Below are positions 46,466 to 54,225 of a stretch of DNA of 64,000 nucleotides, in pieces (the stretch's first letter is position 1; every line of letters starts with the position of its first letter). The notes under the pieces are model-generated. The model was not told the origin of the DNA and searched no databases. It saw only the letters and a program-made list of their open reading frames with translations. The stretch spans positions 7,095,501 through 7,159,500 of the forward strand of contig NZ_CP030051.1 of NCBI RefSeq assembly GCF_004114975.1, given 5' to 3'. The position numbers and the translations under genes were made by a program. This DNA is from Bradyrhizobium guangdongense (GTDB lineage: Bacteria; Pseudomonadota; Alphaproteobacteria; Rhizobiales; Xanthobacteraceae).

Positions 46466-47509
46466 CTACGGCAGATTGTCCCGCATCACGATGTCGATCC
46501 TGATCTTGTCCTGCTCGCTCAGGATCGGCTCACCACGGGCGAGCGCGAGCAGCACGCGCACCGCCGCGCGCGCCTCGTGTCCCGGATTCTGCGAGATCGC
46601 CGCATCCATCAAGCCCTGCAGCAACAGCCGGCGCGTCAGCGCGGTCACGTCGTGACCGACGAACACCACGTGCTTCTCGCGACCAGCCCCACTCAACGCG
46701 CTGGCTACGCCTTGCGTGCCCGCGCCGACGTTATAAAGGCCGACAATGTCGGTATGCGTGCCTAACAGCCGCGCCAGCAGCTGCTCGGAACGCGCATCCT
46801 CGTCGCGCCCTTCCAGCACCGGCAACACGCTGAGGTCAGGGAATTCCGATGCCATGACCTGGTTGAAGCCAAAGATGCGCTCGGCGTGATCGCGCAGGCC
46901 CTGCGAACCCGCGACGATCGCGACCTTGCCGGCTTTCTGGCCGACCAGCCGCCCGACCAGCGCGCCGGCGGTACGGCCGGCCGCAATATTGTCGATGCCG
47001 ACATAATGGTGCCGGCGCGAGGACGGCACGTCCGAGACCAGCGTCACCACCTTGGTGCCGGCTTCGACGAGATCGTTGATGGCGGCGCGGACGCCGGGAT
47101 GATCGAGCGCCACCACGGCCACGCCGTCATAGTCACCCGACAGGGTCTCGAGCGATGCCGCGAGCACGGACGGGTCGAACACGTCGGTCGTGACCATCTC
47201 GACGCTGAGACGGCGGGCCGAGAGCCAGGCCGACATCTCGCCGAGATAGGCCTCGATCTGCTGCATGAACGGGTTCGGCCCCGAGGGCATGACGAAGGCG
47301 AAGCGGCGGGCGCGGCCGCGGGCCAGCTCGGCCGCAGCCACATGCGGCTGGAAGGAGTTCCGCGCGATCGTCTCCTGGACGCGCCGGACCGTCTCCGGCC
47401 GTACGCCGGGGCGGTTGTGCAGGACGCGGTCGACAGTGGCGAGGCTGACACCGGCCTCGCGGGCGATGTCCTTCAACGTCAACGCGGCGGAAACGGTCTC
47501 GTCAGCCAT
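46466..47509 (-). CDS. LacI-family regulator of the sugar operon
   Basis: 347 aa. The helix-turn-helix LTLKDIAREAGVSLATVDRVLHNRPGV with hinge helix precedes a periplasmic-binding-like sensor domain (FVMPSGPNPFMQQIEAYL, YVGIDNIAAGRTAGALVG). It is the first gene of the run and co-oriented with xylB, separated from it by 73 nt, so it probably senses xylose or a related sugar and controls the operon. No DNA dyad was firmly identified. Confidence 0.92.
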   Translation of the reverse strand: MADETVSAALTLKDIAREAGVSLATVDRVLHNRPGVRPETVRRVQETIARNSFQPHVAAAELARGRARRFAFVMPSGPNPFMQQIEAYLGEMSAWLSARRLSVEMVTTDVFDPSVLAASLETLSGDYDGVAVVALDHPGVRAAINDLVEAGTKVVTLVSDVPSSRRHHYVGIDNIAAGRTAGALVGRLVGQKAGKVAIVAGSQGLRDHAERIFGFNQVMASEFPDLSVLPVLEGRDEDARSEQLLARLLGTHTDIVGLYNVGAGTQGVASALSGAGREKHVVFVGHDVTALTRRLLLQGLMDAAISQNPGHEARAAVRVLLALARGEPILSEQDKIRIDIVMRDNLP

Positions 47510-47621
47510 GGCTGAAGGCTAGCAGAGGTGTTTTGAGGTGCGCAACTCATTTTGAGGGGTCGCGCGCATTTTTGCTCTCCGGCAGCGAGGAACGGCTCAT
47601 TCGCTGAGCCGTTGCCGCCGC

Positions 47622-48149
47622 GTGCGTAACGACATCACACACGATCCCGGCGAAGGACTGAGCCCGACCCTCGAGCGCAACATCCGGGCCCTGGTCGAGC
47701 GCCGCCGCCGGGAGCAGCGGGCGGCGAGCAGCGAAGACAAGGTCGCAGACGCCATCACGGCCTTCACCGGCAGCATGAGCTTCGTCTACCTGCACCTTGC
47801 CGTGTTCGGCTTCTGGATCATCGCCAATCTGCATTGGCTGCCGGGTATTCCGGCCTGGGACGAGAGCTTCGTGGTGCTGGCGATGGTCGCGTCGGTGGAG
47901 GCGATCTTCCTGTCGACATTCGTGCTGATTTCGCAGAACCGCATGACCGCGGCCGCAGGCAAGCGCGCCGATCTCGACCTCCAGATCAGCCTGCTGGCCG
48001 AGCACGAACTGACCAAGGTCGCCCGCCTTCTGACCCAGATCGCCGAGCGGCTCGACGTCAAGCCGGAGTCCGAGCGCGATCTGAAGGAGGCGTCCCAGGA
48101 CATCGCCCCCGAGCGCGTGCTCGACAAGATCGAGGAGACGCGCCCCTGA
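47622..48149 (+). CDS. DUF1003 membrane protein
   Basis: 175 aa matching DUF1003: a basic N-terminal helix, DAITAFTGSMSFVYLHLAVFGFWIIANL and FVVLAMVASVEAIFLSTFVLISQNRM (two membrane helices), then a conserved amphipathic tail with LDLQISLLAEHELTKVARLL. The family is inner-membrane and of unknown function. The start is probably GTG at 47622. Divergent from the LacI gene and convergent with the acetyltransferase. Confidence 0.9.
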   Translation: MRNDITHDPGEGLSPTLERNIRALVERRRREQRAASSEDKVADAITAFTGSMSFVYLHLAVFGFWIIANLHWLPGIPAWDESFVVLAMVASVEAIFLSTFVLISQNRMTAAAGKRADLDLQISLLAEHELTKVARLLTQIAERLDVKPESERDLKEASQDIAPERVLDKIEETRP

Positions 48150-48150
48150 A

Positions 48151-48624
48151 TTATCGCGTCGCCGGGCCCGTGAGGTCGAGCGTCAGGAACAGACTGTTGC
48201 GGTCCTCGACATAGCCCTGGAACGGGGCGCAGGGCACGAAGCCATGGGCATGATAGAGGGCATGCGCCGGCTTGAAATAGTCCCACGAGCCGGTCTCGAG
48301 GCTCAGCCGCTTGATGTCGCGCCTGCGGGCCTCGGCGATGATGTGACGGAGCATCTGGCCACCAAAGCCGCGGCGGCGCGCGGTCTGGAGCGTGTGCATT
48401 GACTTCACCTCGCCGTGGTCGACCGAGAGCGCCTTCAGCGCGCCGGTCGCCACCAGCGTCTCGCCGTCCCAGCCGGTCCAGAACGCGACGTCGCTGGCGC
48501 GAAGGCCTGCGAGATCGAGCACATGCGCGCTGCCGGGCGCCGTCTGCGCCCGCGCCGCCGTGACATGGTGGTCGAGCAGCGCGACGACGCGCGGATCGAA
48601 AGTATCGCCGGTGCGGATCTGCAT
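48151..48624 (-). CDS. GNAT-family N-acetyltransferase
   Basis: 157 aa. The acetyl-CoA loop RRRGFGGQMLRHIIAEAR and the following LSLETGSWDYFKPAHALYHAHGF are typical of GNAT enzymes. The acceptor is unknown. It starts just after the upstream acetyltransferase stop and is third in an overlapping operon (XRE-cupin, PAT-like, GNAT). Confidence 0.9.
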   Translation of the reverse strand: MQIRTGDTFDPRVVALLDHHVTAARAQTAPGSAHVLDLAGLRASDVAFWTGWDGETLVATGALKALSVDHGEVKSMHTLQTARRRGFGGQMLRHIIAEARRRDIKRLSLETGSWDYFKPAHALYHAHGFVPCAPFQGYVEDRNSLFLTLDLTGPATR

Positions 48625-48626
48625 CG

Positions 48627-49139
48627 TCAGGGCCTCACGTCACTTGCAAGCGTCTTCTGCATGAAGACGAGATCGAGCCAGCGGCCGAACTTGCAGCCGA
48701 CCTCGGGCATGCGGGCGACCTCGACAAAGCCAAGCGATGCATGCAATCCGAGCGAGGCGACATTGGCAGCCTCGATGCCGGCGATCATCGCGTGCTTGTT
48801 CAACGCACTGGCGCGCTCGATCAGCGCGGCGACCAGGCTGCGGCCGATGCCGAGCCGATGATGCCGCTCGTCGACATAGACCGAATTCTCCACGGTGTGG
48901 CGATAGCCGGGAAAGGGGCGGAAGTCGCCGAACGAGGCGAAGCCGACGACGTCGCTGCCCTTCATCGCGACCAGCACGGGATAGCCGGCCTCCCGACGTG
49001 CGCGGATCCATTCGCGCCGCGAGGCGAGATCGGCGGGGCCGTCGGTCCACACCGCGGTGGTGTTGATGGCGGCGAAATTATAGATGGCGAGGATATCCTC
49101 GGCATCCTCGAGCGTGGCGTCACGGACGATCAGCGACAT
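48627..49139 (-). CDS. GNAT acetyltransferase, phosphinothricin-acetyltransferase-like
   Basis: 170 aa: LIVRDATLEDAEDILAIYN, TTAVWTDGPAD, the PAT-type YRHTVENSVYVDERHHRLGIGRSLV, and HAMIAGIEAANVASLGLHASLGF. The subgroup acetylates phosphinothricin, methionine sulfoximine or related amino acids. The ATG overlaps the regulator stop (TGATG), so it is coupled to it. Confidence 0.92.
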   Translation of the reverse strand: MSLIVRDATLEDAEDILAIYNFAAINTTAVWTDGPADLASRREWIRARREAGYPVLVAMKGSDVVGFASFGDFRPFPGYRHTVENSVYVDERHHRLGIGRSLVAALIERASALNKHAMIAGIEAANVASLGLHASLGFVEVARMPEVGCKFGRWLDLVFMQKTLASDVRP

Positions 49140-49720
49140 CACATTCTCCCGTAAGAGGTGCCGCGCCGCGTGATGATGACGTAGCGGGCATCTTGCCTGG
49201 TTTCGTTCTCGAAGGTGATCGCGCGCATGACGTCGAAGTCGAGGCAATCGCCCTCGCGCAGGCGCAGCGTCTTGGCATCGATGTAGACGCAGATCGCGCC
49301 CTCCAGCATCAGAAGCTGCTGGGTGAAGGCACTGCGCCCCCACGGGCTGTAGGCCACGCGCGCGCCTGCCGGCAGGTCGACGACGATGATCTCGATGCCG
49401 CTTGCCGCATCGGCGGGCGAAGCATGACGGCGGCGGTAACCGCTGTCGGGATCGCGCCATTGCGGCTGGTCGGCCAGGCGCACCAGCCGCTCGGGCGGCT
49501 TCTCCGCCAGCGCGACCACATCGCTCAGCGTGACGTCGAGCGCGGCGCAAAGCTTGTTGAGCAGCGCCGCGGTGGCACTGCTCTGCGCCCGCTCCACCCG
49601 CCCGATCATGGCCCGGCTGACACCGGAGCGCGCCGCGAGGTCGTTCAAGGTCATGCCGGCCTGCGTTCTCAGAATCTTCAATCGGCGACCGATCGCCCTG
49701 TCGAGTTTTTGCTGGTCCAT
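49139..49720 (-). CDS. XRE-cupin transcriptional regulator
   Basis: 193 aa. The N-terminal XRE helix-turn-helix (LRTQAGMTLNDLAARSGVSRAMIGRVER) is followed by a cupin-like sensor (GIEIIVVDLPAGARVAYSPWGRSAFTQQLLMLEG). The start is ATG at 49720. It leads an operon with two acetyltransferases, which it probably controls. Confidence 0.9.
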   Translation of the reverse strand: MDQQKLDRAIGRRLKILRTQAGMTLNDLAARSGVSRAMIGRVERAQSSATAALLNKLCAALDVTLSDVVALAEKPPERLVRLADQPQWRDPDSGYRRRHASPADAASGIEIIVVDLPAGARVAYSPWGRSAFTQQLLMLEGAICVYIDAKTLRLREGDCLDFDVMRAITFENETRQDARYVIITRRGTSYGRM

Positions 49721-49931
49721 GGCCTCTGATCCGCAACGCCCCGGCACATGGACCGCATCCGCCGGGCAAGAGGAGATTAGGCCGGAGGAACGGGGTGTGC
49801 GGGGAGCGAGAGGCTAATATATTGGAATCTTTGCGCGCCGGGGAGCAACGATCAGGATGCAGAAGCGAGGAGCGGACAGGCGGAGATGGCGGGCGAACGC
49901 CGCGGACGACCGGGCGGTCAAGCAAGCGGCT

Positions 49932-50381
49932 TTAGCAGGGGCCCAGCTTGTCGATGCGCTTTTGATGGCGGCCGCCCTCGAAGGCCGTGCTCAGGAACGC
50001 CTCGACGCATTCCTTCGCGACCACATCGCCGGTCGTCCGGCCGCCCAGCGCCAGAACGTTGGCATCATTGTGCTGGCGGCACAGCCGTGCACCCGTGACA
50101 TCGTGCACGAGGGCGCAACGGATATGGGCGTGGCGGTTGGCGGCGATGGAGATGCCGATGCCGGACCCGCAGACCAGGATGCCGCGCCCGGCTTTACCGG
50201 CCTTGATCGTCTCGGCCAGCTTGTGGGCGAAATCGGGATAATCGACGGAGGCGGCGCTATCGGTGCCGAGGTCCAGCCAAGTCACGTCGGGCAGCGCGAC
50301 TTTCAGGGCTTCCTTGAGGGCAAAGCCCCCGTGATCACAGGCGATCGCGACCACGCGCGCGCTTTCGTCCTTGTCGGCCAT
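49932..50381 (-). CDS. rpiB: Ribose-5-phosphate isomerase B
   Basis: 149 aa of the RpiB/LacAB family: IACDHGGFALKEAL at the N-terminus, DLGTDSAASVDYPDFAHKLA, the anion-hole GILVCGSGIGISIAANR, and ARLCRQHNDANVLALGGR. It interconverts ribose-5-phosphate and ribulose-5-phosphate. The gene lies 19 bp from the tRNA-Gly gene, in the same direction. It is the last core-type gene before the accessory region. Confidence 0.95.
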   Translation of the reverse strand: MADKDESARVVAIACDHGGFALKEALKVALPDVTWLDLGTDSAASVDYPDFAHKLAETIKAGKAGRGILVCGSGIGISIAANRHAHIRCALVHDVTGARLCRQHNDANVLALGGRTTGDVVAKECVEAFLSTAFEGGRHQKRIDKLGPC

Positions 50382-50400
50382 TGCTCGTCCCAGGAATTGG

Positions 50401-50471
50401 AGCGGGCGAAGGGAATCGAACCCTCGTATGCAGCTTGGGAAGCTGCCGTTCTACCATTGAACTACGCCCGC
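50401..50471 (-). tRNA. tRNA-Gly (anticodon CCC)
   Basis: 71 nt without CCA. On the minus strand the acceptor stem is GCGGGCG/CGCCCGC; the D arm is GTTC-N7-GAAC, the anticodon arm GCAGC-TTCCCAA-GCTGC, and the T arm is GAGGG-TTCGATT-CCCTT. The anticodon reads CCC. The 3' end points toward rpiB, and the accessory region begins beyond the 5' end. Confidence 0.95.
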
Positions 50472-50602
50472 GGAAGGCTATTTTGGTCTCTTAGGCACCG
50501 CCTAGGCACCGACTGCATTGGTCCATTATATAGAGGCATGTCGCGCTCTATATCAAGTCTGCCGATATCCATAAGCCTGAATGGTGATAGTGCGCTACCG
50601 CA

Positions 50603-51898
50603 TCATCCTTCCCTTTCTCGCGCACACGTCGGACAGGAGGGACAAGCGGGTACCCCCGCCCACATCACGTTCGCGAATTGAAGCGGGGTCAAGTAGACCT
50701 GCTGCTCAAGGCCCGCAGAACTGAGCCCACCGCTGCGATGGCGCAGGAAATAGACCGCCGTCAGGAGGCCTGCCCAAAAGGACACGAAAGCCACGGTGGG
50801 AATGGGTGATGCGTCCAGGTCGTCATACGGATGGAGGCATTCAGCACATCCCCCGGAGCCTCGCTCATGATAGGAGGCCATGGCAGACCAATGCGTCGTT
50901 GCCCCGATGCCGAGCCATTGTGGCCCAGTTCGCTGGACGTACCAGCGCGAGGGAATATCGTCTACGCCGACGATCACCAACGGCCGCAGGGTGATATCGC
51001 TGTCGTCCTCGAAACGACGAGGCACCGGTTCGATTGCGATGCCTGTTCCCTCACAGATCTGTTGAAGATCCTTCGCTTTGGAGGCATCTCGGTGAGACCA
51101 GCGCAAGAGCATATAACGGTTGAGGTTCGAGAGGCCGGCGCTCTCGGGCTCGAAGACGCGCGAGCAGGCCTGCACTCCCGGCAGACGCGCCAGGACGTAC
51201 ATCAATGAGTGCGTGATAGCACCACCACTTACGCAATCGAAGTTTCCGAGGTCAGAGATGCAGCTCGTTTGAGGCGGTGCCAGCTGGAAACTCCCATCTT
51301 CGATCGGCGCAAACATCTCCATCATGATACCAGGATTGTGCGCGTGCGCCTTGAGGCTTCGCATGGCAATCTTGAAGGCTTCGGTTGCGGCCATTGCACC
51401 TGCCGCCATGCCGCCGATCGGCCAGGAGGTTCCCTGCCAGGGCGTTGCCCCCGTGTAGCGGGTGATTGTGCCCGTCCAGTCGCTGGCATTCAGACTGATT
51501 ACTTGGCTCGCTTGTACCGAGAGCGACGAATCACCCAACACTATGGCCAGATCGACATGACCATTCGGCACTTGGGTCTCGAAAGCGATCCCCGGAAGCA
51601 TGTCGCGCCCTATCTCGACTAGGCCGGTGACCAATGTCCTGCCGGAGAGCGGCGGCTGGACGCGAGATAACGCAACATCCGGAGCGATAAGGTGCACCCG
51701 GTGCGCAGATCGCGCCATCAAGATGGCCGCGGTGACAAATGCGGTCTGCGCAGAGTGCGTGGCGAGGTTTTCGGCATTTGCAGTGATCACTACTACTGTC
51801 TCGGTCAGCGCCGAGATCAGCATCTCGTCGTCGGCCGTCTGGCCAATGTCGTCGCGCATCAGCCGCAGGGTCCTGTCGAGCGCCTCTCTAAGACTCAT
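50603..51898 (-). CDS. E1/ThiF-like ubiquitin-activating enzyme, two-lobed
   Basis: 431 aa. The C-terminal half (about 205-431) is a ThiF/E1 adenylation domain: nucleotide loop CVSGGAITHS (222-231), the E1 segment GLSNLNRYMLL with Arg261, VGVDDIPSRW, and a zinc site CAEC (351-354) with CPSCPTC (419-425). The N-terminal half (30-182) looks like a degenerate copy of the same Rossmann fold, opening with ITANAENLATHS and closing with GGMAAGAMAATEAFK. E1 enzymes adenylate the C-terminus of a ubiquitin-like protein. The ATG overlaps the JAB stop by four bases. A Cys suited to thioester formation is not obvious, and no E2 gene is adjacent. Confidence 0.88.
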   Translation of the reverse strand: MSLREALDRTLRLMRDDIGQTADDEMLISALTETVVVITANAENLATHSAQTAFVTAAILMARSAHRVHLIAPDVALSRVQPPLSGRTLVTGLVEIGRDMLPGIAFETQVPNGHVDLAIVLGDSSLSVQASQVISLNASDWTGTITRYTGATPWQGTSWPIGGMAAGAMAATEAFKIAMRSLKAHAHNPGIMMEMFAPIEDGSFQLAPPQTSCISDLGNFDCVSGGAITHSLMYVLARLPGVQACSRVFEPESAGLSNLNRYMLLRWSHRDASKAKDLQQICEGTGIAIEPVPRRFEDDSDITLRPLVIVGVDDIPSRWYVQRTGPQWLGIGATTHWSAMASYHERGSGGCAECLHPYDDLDASPIPTVAFVSFWAGLLTAVYFLRHRSGGLSSAGLEQQVYLTPLQFANVMWAGVPACPSCPTCAREREG

Positions 51899-52335
51899 GT
51901 CAGCACCAAACGATCTTCGATCGCGACCTCTCGCCAGCGCCCATCCGTCTGGAGTTCGGTGAGATACGCTTCCTTGAATCCGACGGGACCCAGTGCAAAG
52001 TCAGGGATCACCAGCGATAGGAAGCCCGGCGTGTGGATGATCGGAAAGCTATCGTCGGTCGCAGAATGAAAGGCGTGCCGTGGATGCGTGTGTGCCTGCA
52101 GACGGATGCCCAAGTCGGCGTCGGCCAGCTCGCACCAGAACGCGTTTAACCAAGACTCCTCAACGACGAAACCGCCGAAATGTGCAACATGCTTCGGGTG
52201 GACCACTTGGGTGATAGTCTCGGGCCGTGACCAAGGGCTCAACCAGAGCATCTGGCATTCCTCCTCCCCTCGTCCGCACTGCCGGAAGTGTCGGAAGGTT
52301 TCCTCAACCAATGCATGCGCGATTTGGTAGACCAT
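51895..52335 (-). CDS. JAB/JAMM deubiquitinase-like metallopeptidase
   Basis: 146 aa. The JAMM zinc site is visible: an upstream Glu in RGEEECQML (about 24-26), then His82-x-His84 in AHTHP, and Ser91-x2-Asp94 in HSATDD. JAB proteins cut after the C-terminal glycine of ubiquitin-like proteins. The gene begins 1 nt after the ubiquitin-like stop, and its ribosome site AAGGGAGG lies within the last codons of that gene. It overlaps the E1 gene, so the three are one translational unit. Probable job: trimming the Ala from the Gly-Gly-Ala tail and/or deconjugation. Confidence 0.88.
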   Translation of the reverse strand: MVYQIAHALVEETFRHFRQCGRGEEECQMLWLSPWSRPETITQVVHPKHVAHFGGFVVEESWLNAFWCELADADLGIRLQAHTHPRHAFHSATDDSFPIIHTPGFLSLVIPDFALGPVGFKEAYLTELQTDGRWREVAIEDRLVLT

Positions 52336-52336
52336 C

Positions 52337-52750
52337 TCATGCGCCTCCCTTCACTGCACTCGGCCGCAGGAGCAGCTCATCGTGGGGCTTCACGCCGGCC
52401 TGCTTGAGGGTCTCGCCGTCGGGCAGCTCCTCGCCGTCCTTGTTGTAGAGCGAGAGCATGTGCGGATTGGGAATCGAACCGAAGGCGCCGATCGCCTGGT
52501 TGAGGAGTTGCTTCACGGTTTCCTCCGGCCGGACTTCAAACGGCTTTTTAAGGCCGTTATAGATAACCTTCAGGGGAAACTGCTTCGCGTGAGCGAGCTC
52601 GTGGATCGCCTTTTTCAACTCGTCTTCCGCCTCGCCAACCTCACGGGCCGCTTCACGGCCCTTTTCTAGGGCCAGCTCAAGGTCGTGCTCGGCACGGTGC
52701 AGGTGCTCGACGGCTTCCACCGGGTCACTGCCGGTATTCTCGGTCATCAT
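52337..52750 (-). CDS. Ubiquitin-like beta-grasp protein with Gly-Gly-Ala tail (DUF2604-like)
   Basis: 137 aa from ATG at 52750, chosen because GGAG lies about 6 nt upstream (a second ATG follows at once); the open frame continues upstream through the operators without a better site. Residues 8-56 form a charged helix or coiled coil. Residues 57-131 are beta-grasp-like (FPLKVIYNGLKKPFEV, ETVKQLLNQAIG, LSLYNKDGEELPD, LLLRPSAV). The end is Lys-Gly-Gly-Ala, so cleavage of one residue would expose Gly-Gly. It resembles the DUF2604 ubiquitin-like proteins found with JAB and E1 genes; that name is from memory. First gene of the operon. Confidence 0.85.
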   Translation of the reverse strand: MMTENTGSDPVEAVEHLHRAEHDLELALEKGREAAREVGEAEDELKKAIHELAHAKQFPLKVIYNGLKKPFEVRPEETVKQLLNQAIGAFGSIPNPHMLSLYNKDGEELPDGETLKQAGVKPHDELLLRPSAVKGGA

Positions 52751-52784
52751 TGATCTCCGTTCATTGCGAGTTATGAAACGCGCC

Positions 52785-52800
52785 GCCTGATAAAGTAGGC
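52785..52800. promoter_or_regulatory. Operator-like palindrome copy 1
   Basis: GCCTGATAAAGTAGGC, a 16-bp dyad with outer arms GCCT/AGGC, just downstream of the expected start of ubiquitin-like operon transcription. Confidence 0.65.
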
Positions 52801-52807
52801 AGAGCTT

Positions 52808-52823
52808 GCGTGATATAACAGGC
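52808..52823. promoter_or_regulatory. Operator-like palindrome copy 2, over the -10
   Basis: GCGTGATATAACAGGC, a 16-bp match to copies 1 and 3, spaced 23 bp from copy 1. It covers the -10 hexamer of the leftward promoter, so a bound protein would block transcription of the ubiquitin-like operon. Confidence 0.7.
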
Positions 52824-52840
52824 ATTGCTTGATTAGTCAA
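52812..52840 (-). promoter_or_regulatory. Sigma70-like promoter of the ubiquitin-like operon
   Basis: On the minus strand TTGACT (52840-52835) is followed after exactly 17 bp by TATATC (52817-52812). The first gene starts 62 bp beyond. This is a good match to -35/-10 consensus and spacing. Confidence 0.65.
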
Positions 52841-52855
52841 ATTATTGTGGACGCC

Positions 52856-52871
52856 GCCTGATATTTCAGGC
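52856..52871. promoter_or_regulatory. Operator-like palindrome copy 3
   Basis: GCCTGATATTTCAGGC, a perfect 6-4-6 palindrome 38 bp before the XRE gene start, where its own promoter should lie. It suggests autoregulation by that repressor. Confidence 0.7.
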
Positions 52872-52909
52872 ACACTGCTGAGGAATCAACCGACTACGCC
52901 GGGAAGCCC

Positions 52910-53272
52910 GTGAGCCTGTCCAAGCTACTGAAAAAGATTCGCACCATTCATGGTGCCAGCCTTCGAGCGGTCGAGGATGCGACCGGCATCTCGAACGCCT
53001 ATCTGTCTCAACTCGAGCGAGGCGACGCCGAAAATCCGACGCCCAGAAAGCTAAAGGCGCTCGCTGATTTTTATAACTATCCCTACACCGAACTGATGCG
53101 CGCCGCCGGTTACACCGAAGAAAGCGAGCCGCCGCAGACAGCCAGCAGCACGCGCGGGAACGCGAGGGTAAGCTCGATCCAGGCGGCGCTCATGAGCGCC
53201 AACCTCACGCCCGAAGAGGAGGAAGCAGTCGTGAAGTACATCGAATTCCTTCGCTTCCAGAATAAGAAATGA
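52910..53272 (+). CDS. XRE-family repressor (CapH-like)
   Basis: 120 aa. Helix-turn-helix at 7-62: LKKIRTIHGASLRAVEDATGISNAYLSQLERGDAENPTP (shown by its two halves GASLRAVEDATGISNAYLSQ and the recognition helix SQLERG). A linker (70-85) and a short C-terminal helix LTPEEEEAVVKYIEFLRFQ follow, probably for dimerisation. The start is GTG at 52910. It is 10 nt from the metallopeptidase gene, and divergent from the ubiquitin-like operon. It is most likely the repressor that binds the three palindromes. The pair resembles CapH/CapP regulators beside CBASS operons. Confidence 0.85.
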   Translation: MSLSKLLKKIRTIHGASLRAVEDATGISNAYLSQLERGDAENPTPRKLKALADFYNYPYTELMRAAGYTEESEPPQTASSTRGNARVSSIQAALMSANLTPEEEEAVVKYIEFLRFQNKK

Positions 53273-53282
53273 GGAATGGACC

Positions 53283-54185
53283 ATGGCCTTGCCCAGACAG
53301 AAGATCGCAGCAAGGCCAGAGTCAGAATCAGAACTCTCAGAGCTTTCTCGCAAACTCATCCGAGCCGCCGATGCGGTCAGCGTTTTGCCGACCCCAATCG
53401 ATCGACTCTTCGAGGTTGCGAAGATCACCAACATCGAGGCCCTGCCCGACGAAGCGTTCCTCCGGACCTTATCGGAGAAGGCGCGTAGCTCCTTCGTCAC
53501 CGCCTGGCAGAAACTTCGGGGCGTTGCAGACCTCCGCACCAAGACGGTCTACATTCCGCCGGAGAGGAACACCGGGCGCAAGCTGTTCGTGAAGGCCCAT
53601 GAACTGGGTCACCAAGTCATCCCGTGGCACAAGATCGATCCGGCATACCTCGACGACAACGAGACCCTGGGCCCCCATGCGACCGGCATCTTCGAACACG
53701 AAGCGAACTTCTTCGGGGCGGAAACGATCTTCCAGGGCAAGAACTTTCGCCTTCTCGCCCGCGACTACCAGCCAAGCGTAGGTACGATTTTCAGCCTCGC
53801 CGACAGGCATGGCGCTTCCAAACAAGCGACGGCGTGGCGCTACGTCGAAGAGCAAGACGAGGCGCTCGCACTCCTGCAATACTATCCCGGCAATGCCATC
53901 GATGAGGCCGGCAATCGCGTACTCTACATTTGGCGTAGCGTTGGATCACCCGCATTCAGCGCGAAATTTTCAGCCATCGACGTGCCTGAGGTATTGCGCA
54001 TCGGTCATCCATGGCTGGCCGCGCGAGAGAAGGAGCAGGGCGTCGATGGCAACGACAACTTTTTGGTTGATGGACACCCAGCGGTATTTCAATGGATCGC
54101 GTGGTGGAATTCATACACGCTGTTCGTGCTCTTGCGCCGGAAGCCGATGCTCAGCGTCGTCGGCGGGATTCTACGCCGTTCTTGA
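53283..54185 (+). CDS. ImmA/IrrE-type metallopeptidase (CapP-like)
   Basis: 300 aa. The zinc motif HELGH is at 106-110 (VKAHELGHQVIPWH), with the third ligand probably Glu in FEHEANFFGAETI. This is COG2856, whose members cut a partner XRE repressor: ImmA on ImmR, IrrE on DdrO, CapP on CapH. The residues after about 200 form a possible sensor domain. The ATG at 53283 follows GAGGAATGGACC and lies 10 nt after the repressor gene. Inferred role: activated by damage or infection, it cleaves the XRE repressor and releases the ubiquitin-like operon. Confidence 0.88.
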   Translation: MALPRQKIAARPESESELSELSRKLIRAADAVSVLPTPIDRLFEVAKITNIEALPDEAFLRTLSEKARSSFVTAWQKLRGVADLRTKTVYIPPERNTGRKLFVKAHELGHQVIPWHKIDPAYLDDNETLGPHATGIFEHEANFFGAETIFQGKNFRLLARDYQPSVGTIFSLADRHGASKQATAWRYVEEQDEALALLQYYPGNAIDEAGNRVLYIWRSVGSPAFSAKFSAIDVPEVLRIGHPWLAAREKEQGVDGNDNFLVDGHPAVFQWIAWWNSYTLFVLLRRKPMLSVVGGILRRS

Positions 54186-54225
54186 GCTAGGCTTGAATCT
54201 TTCGATCCTAATTTCAACGCGTCAC

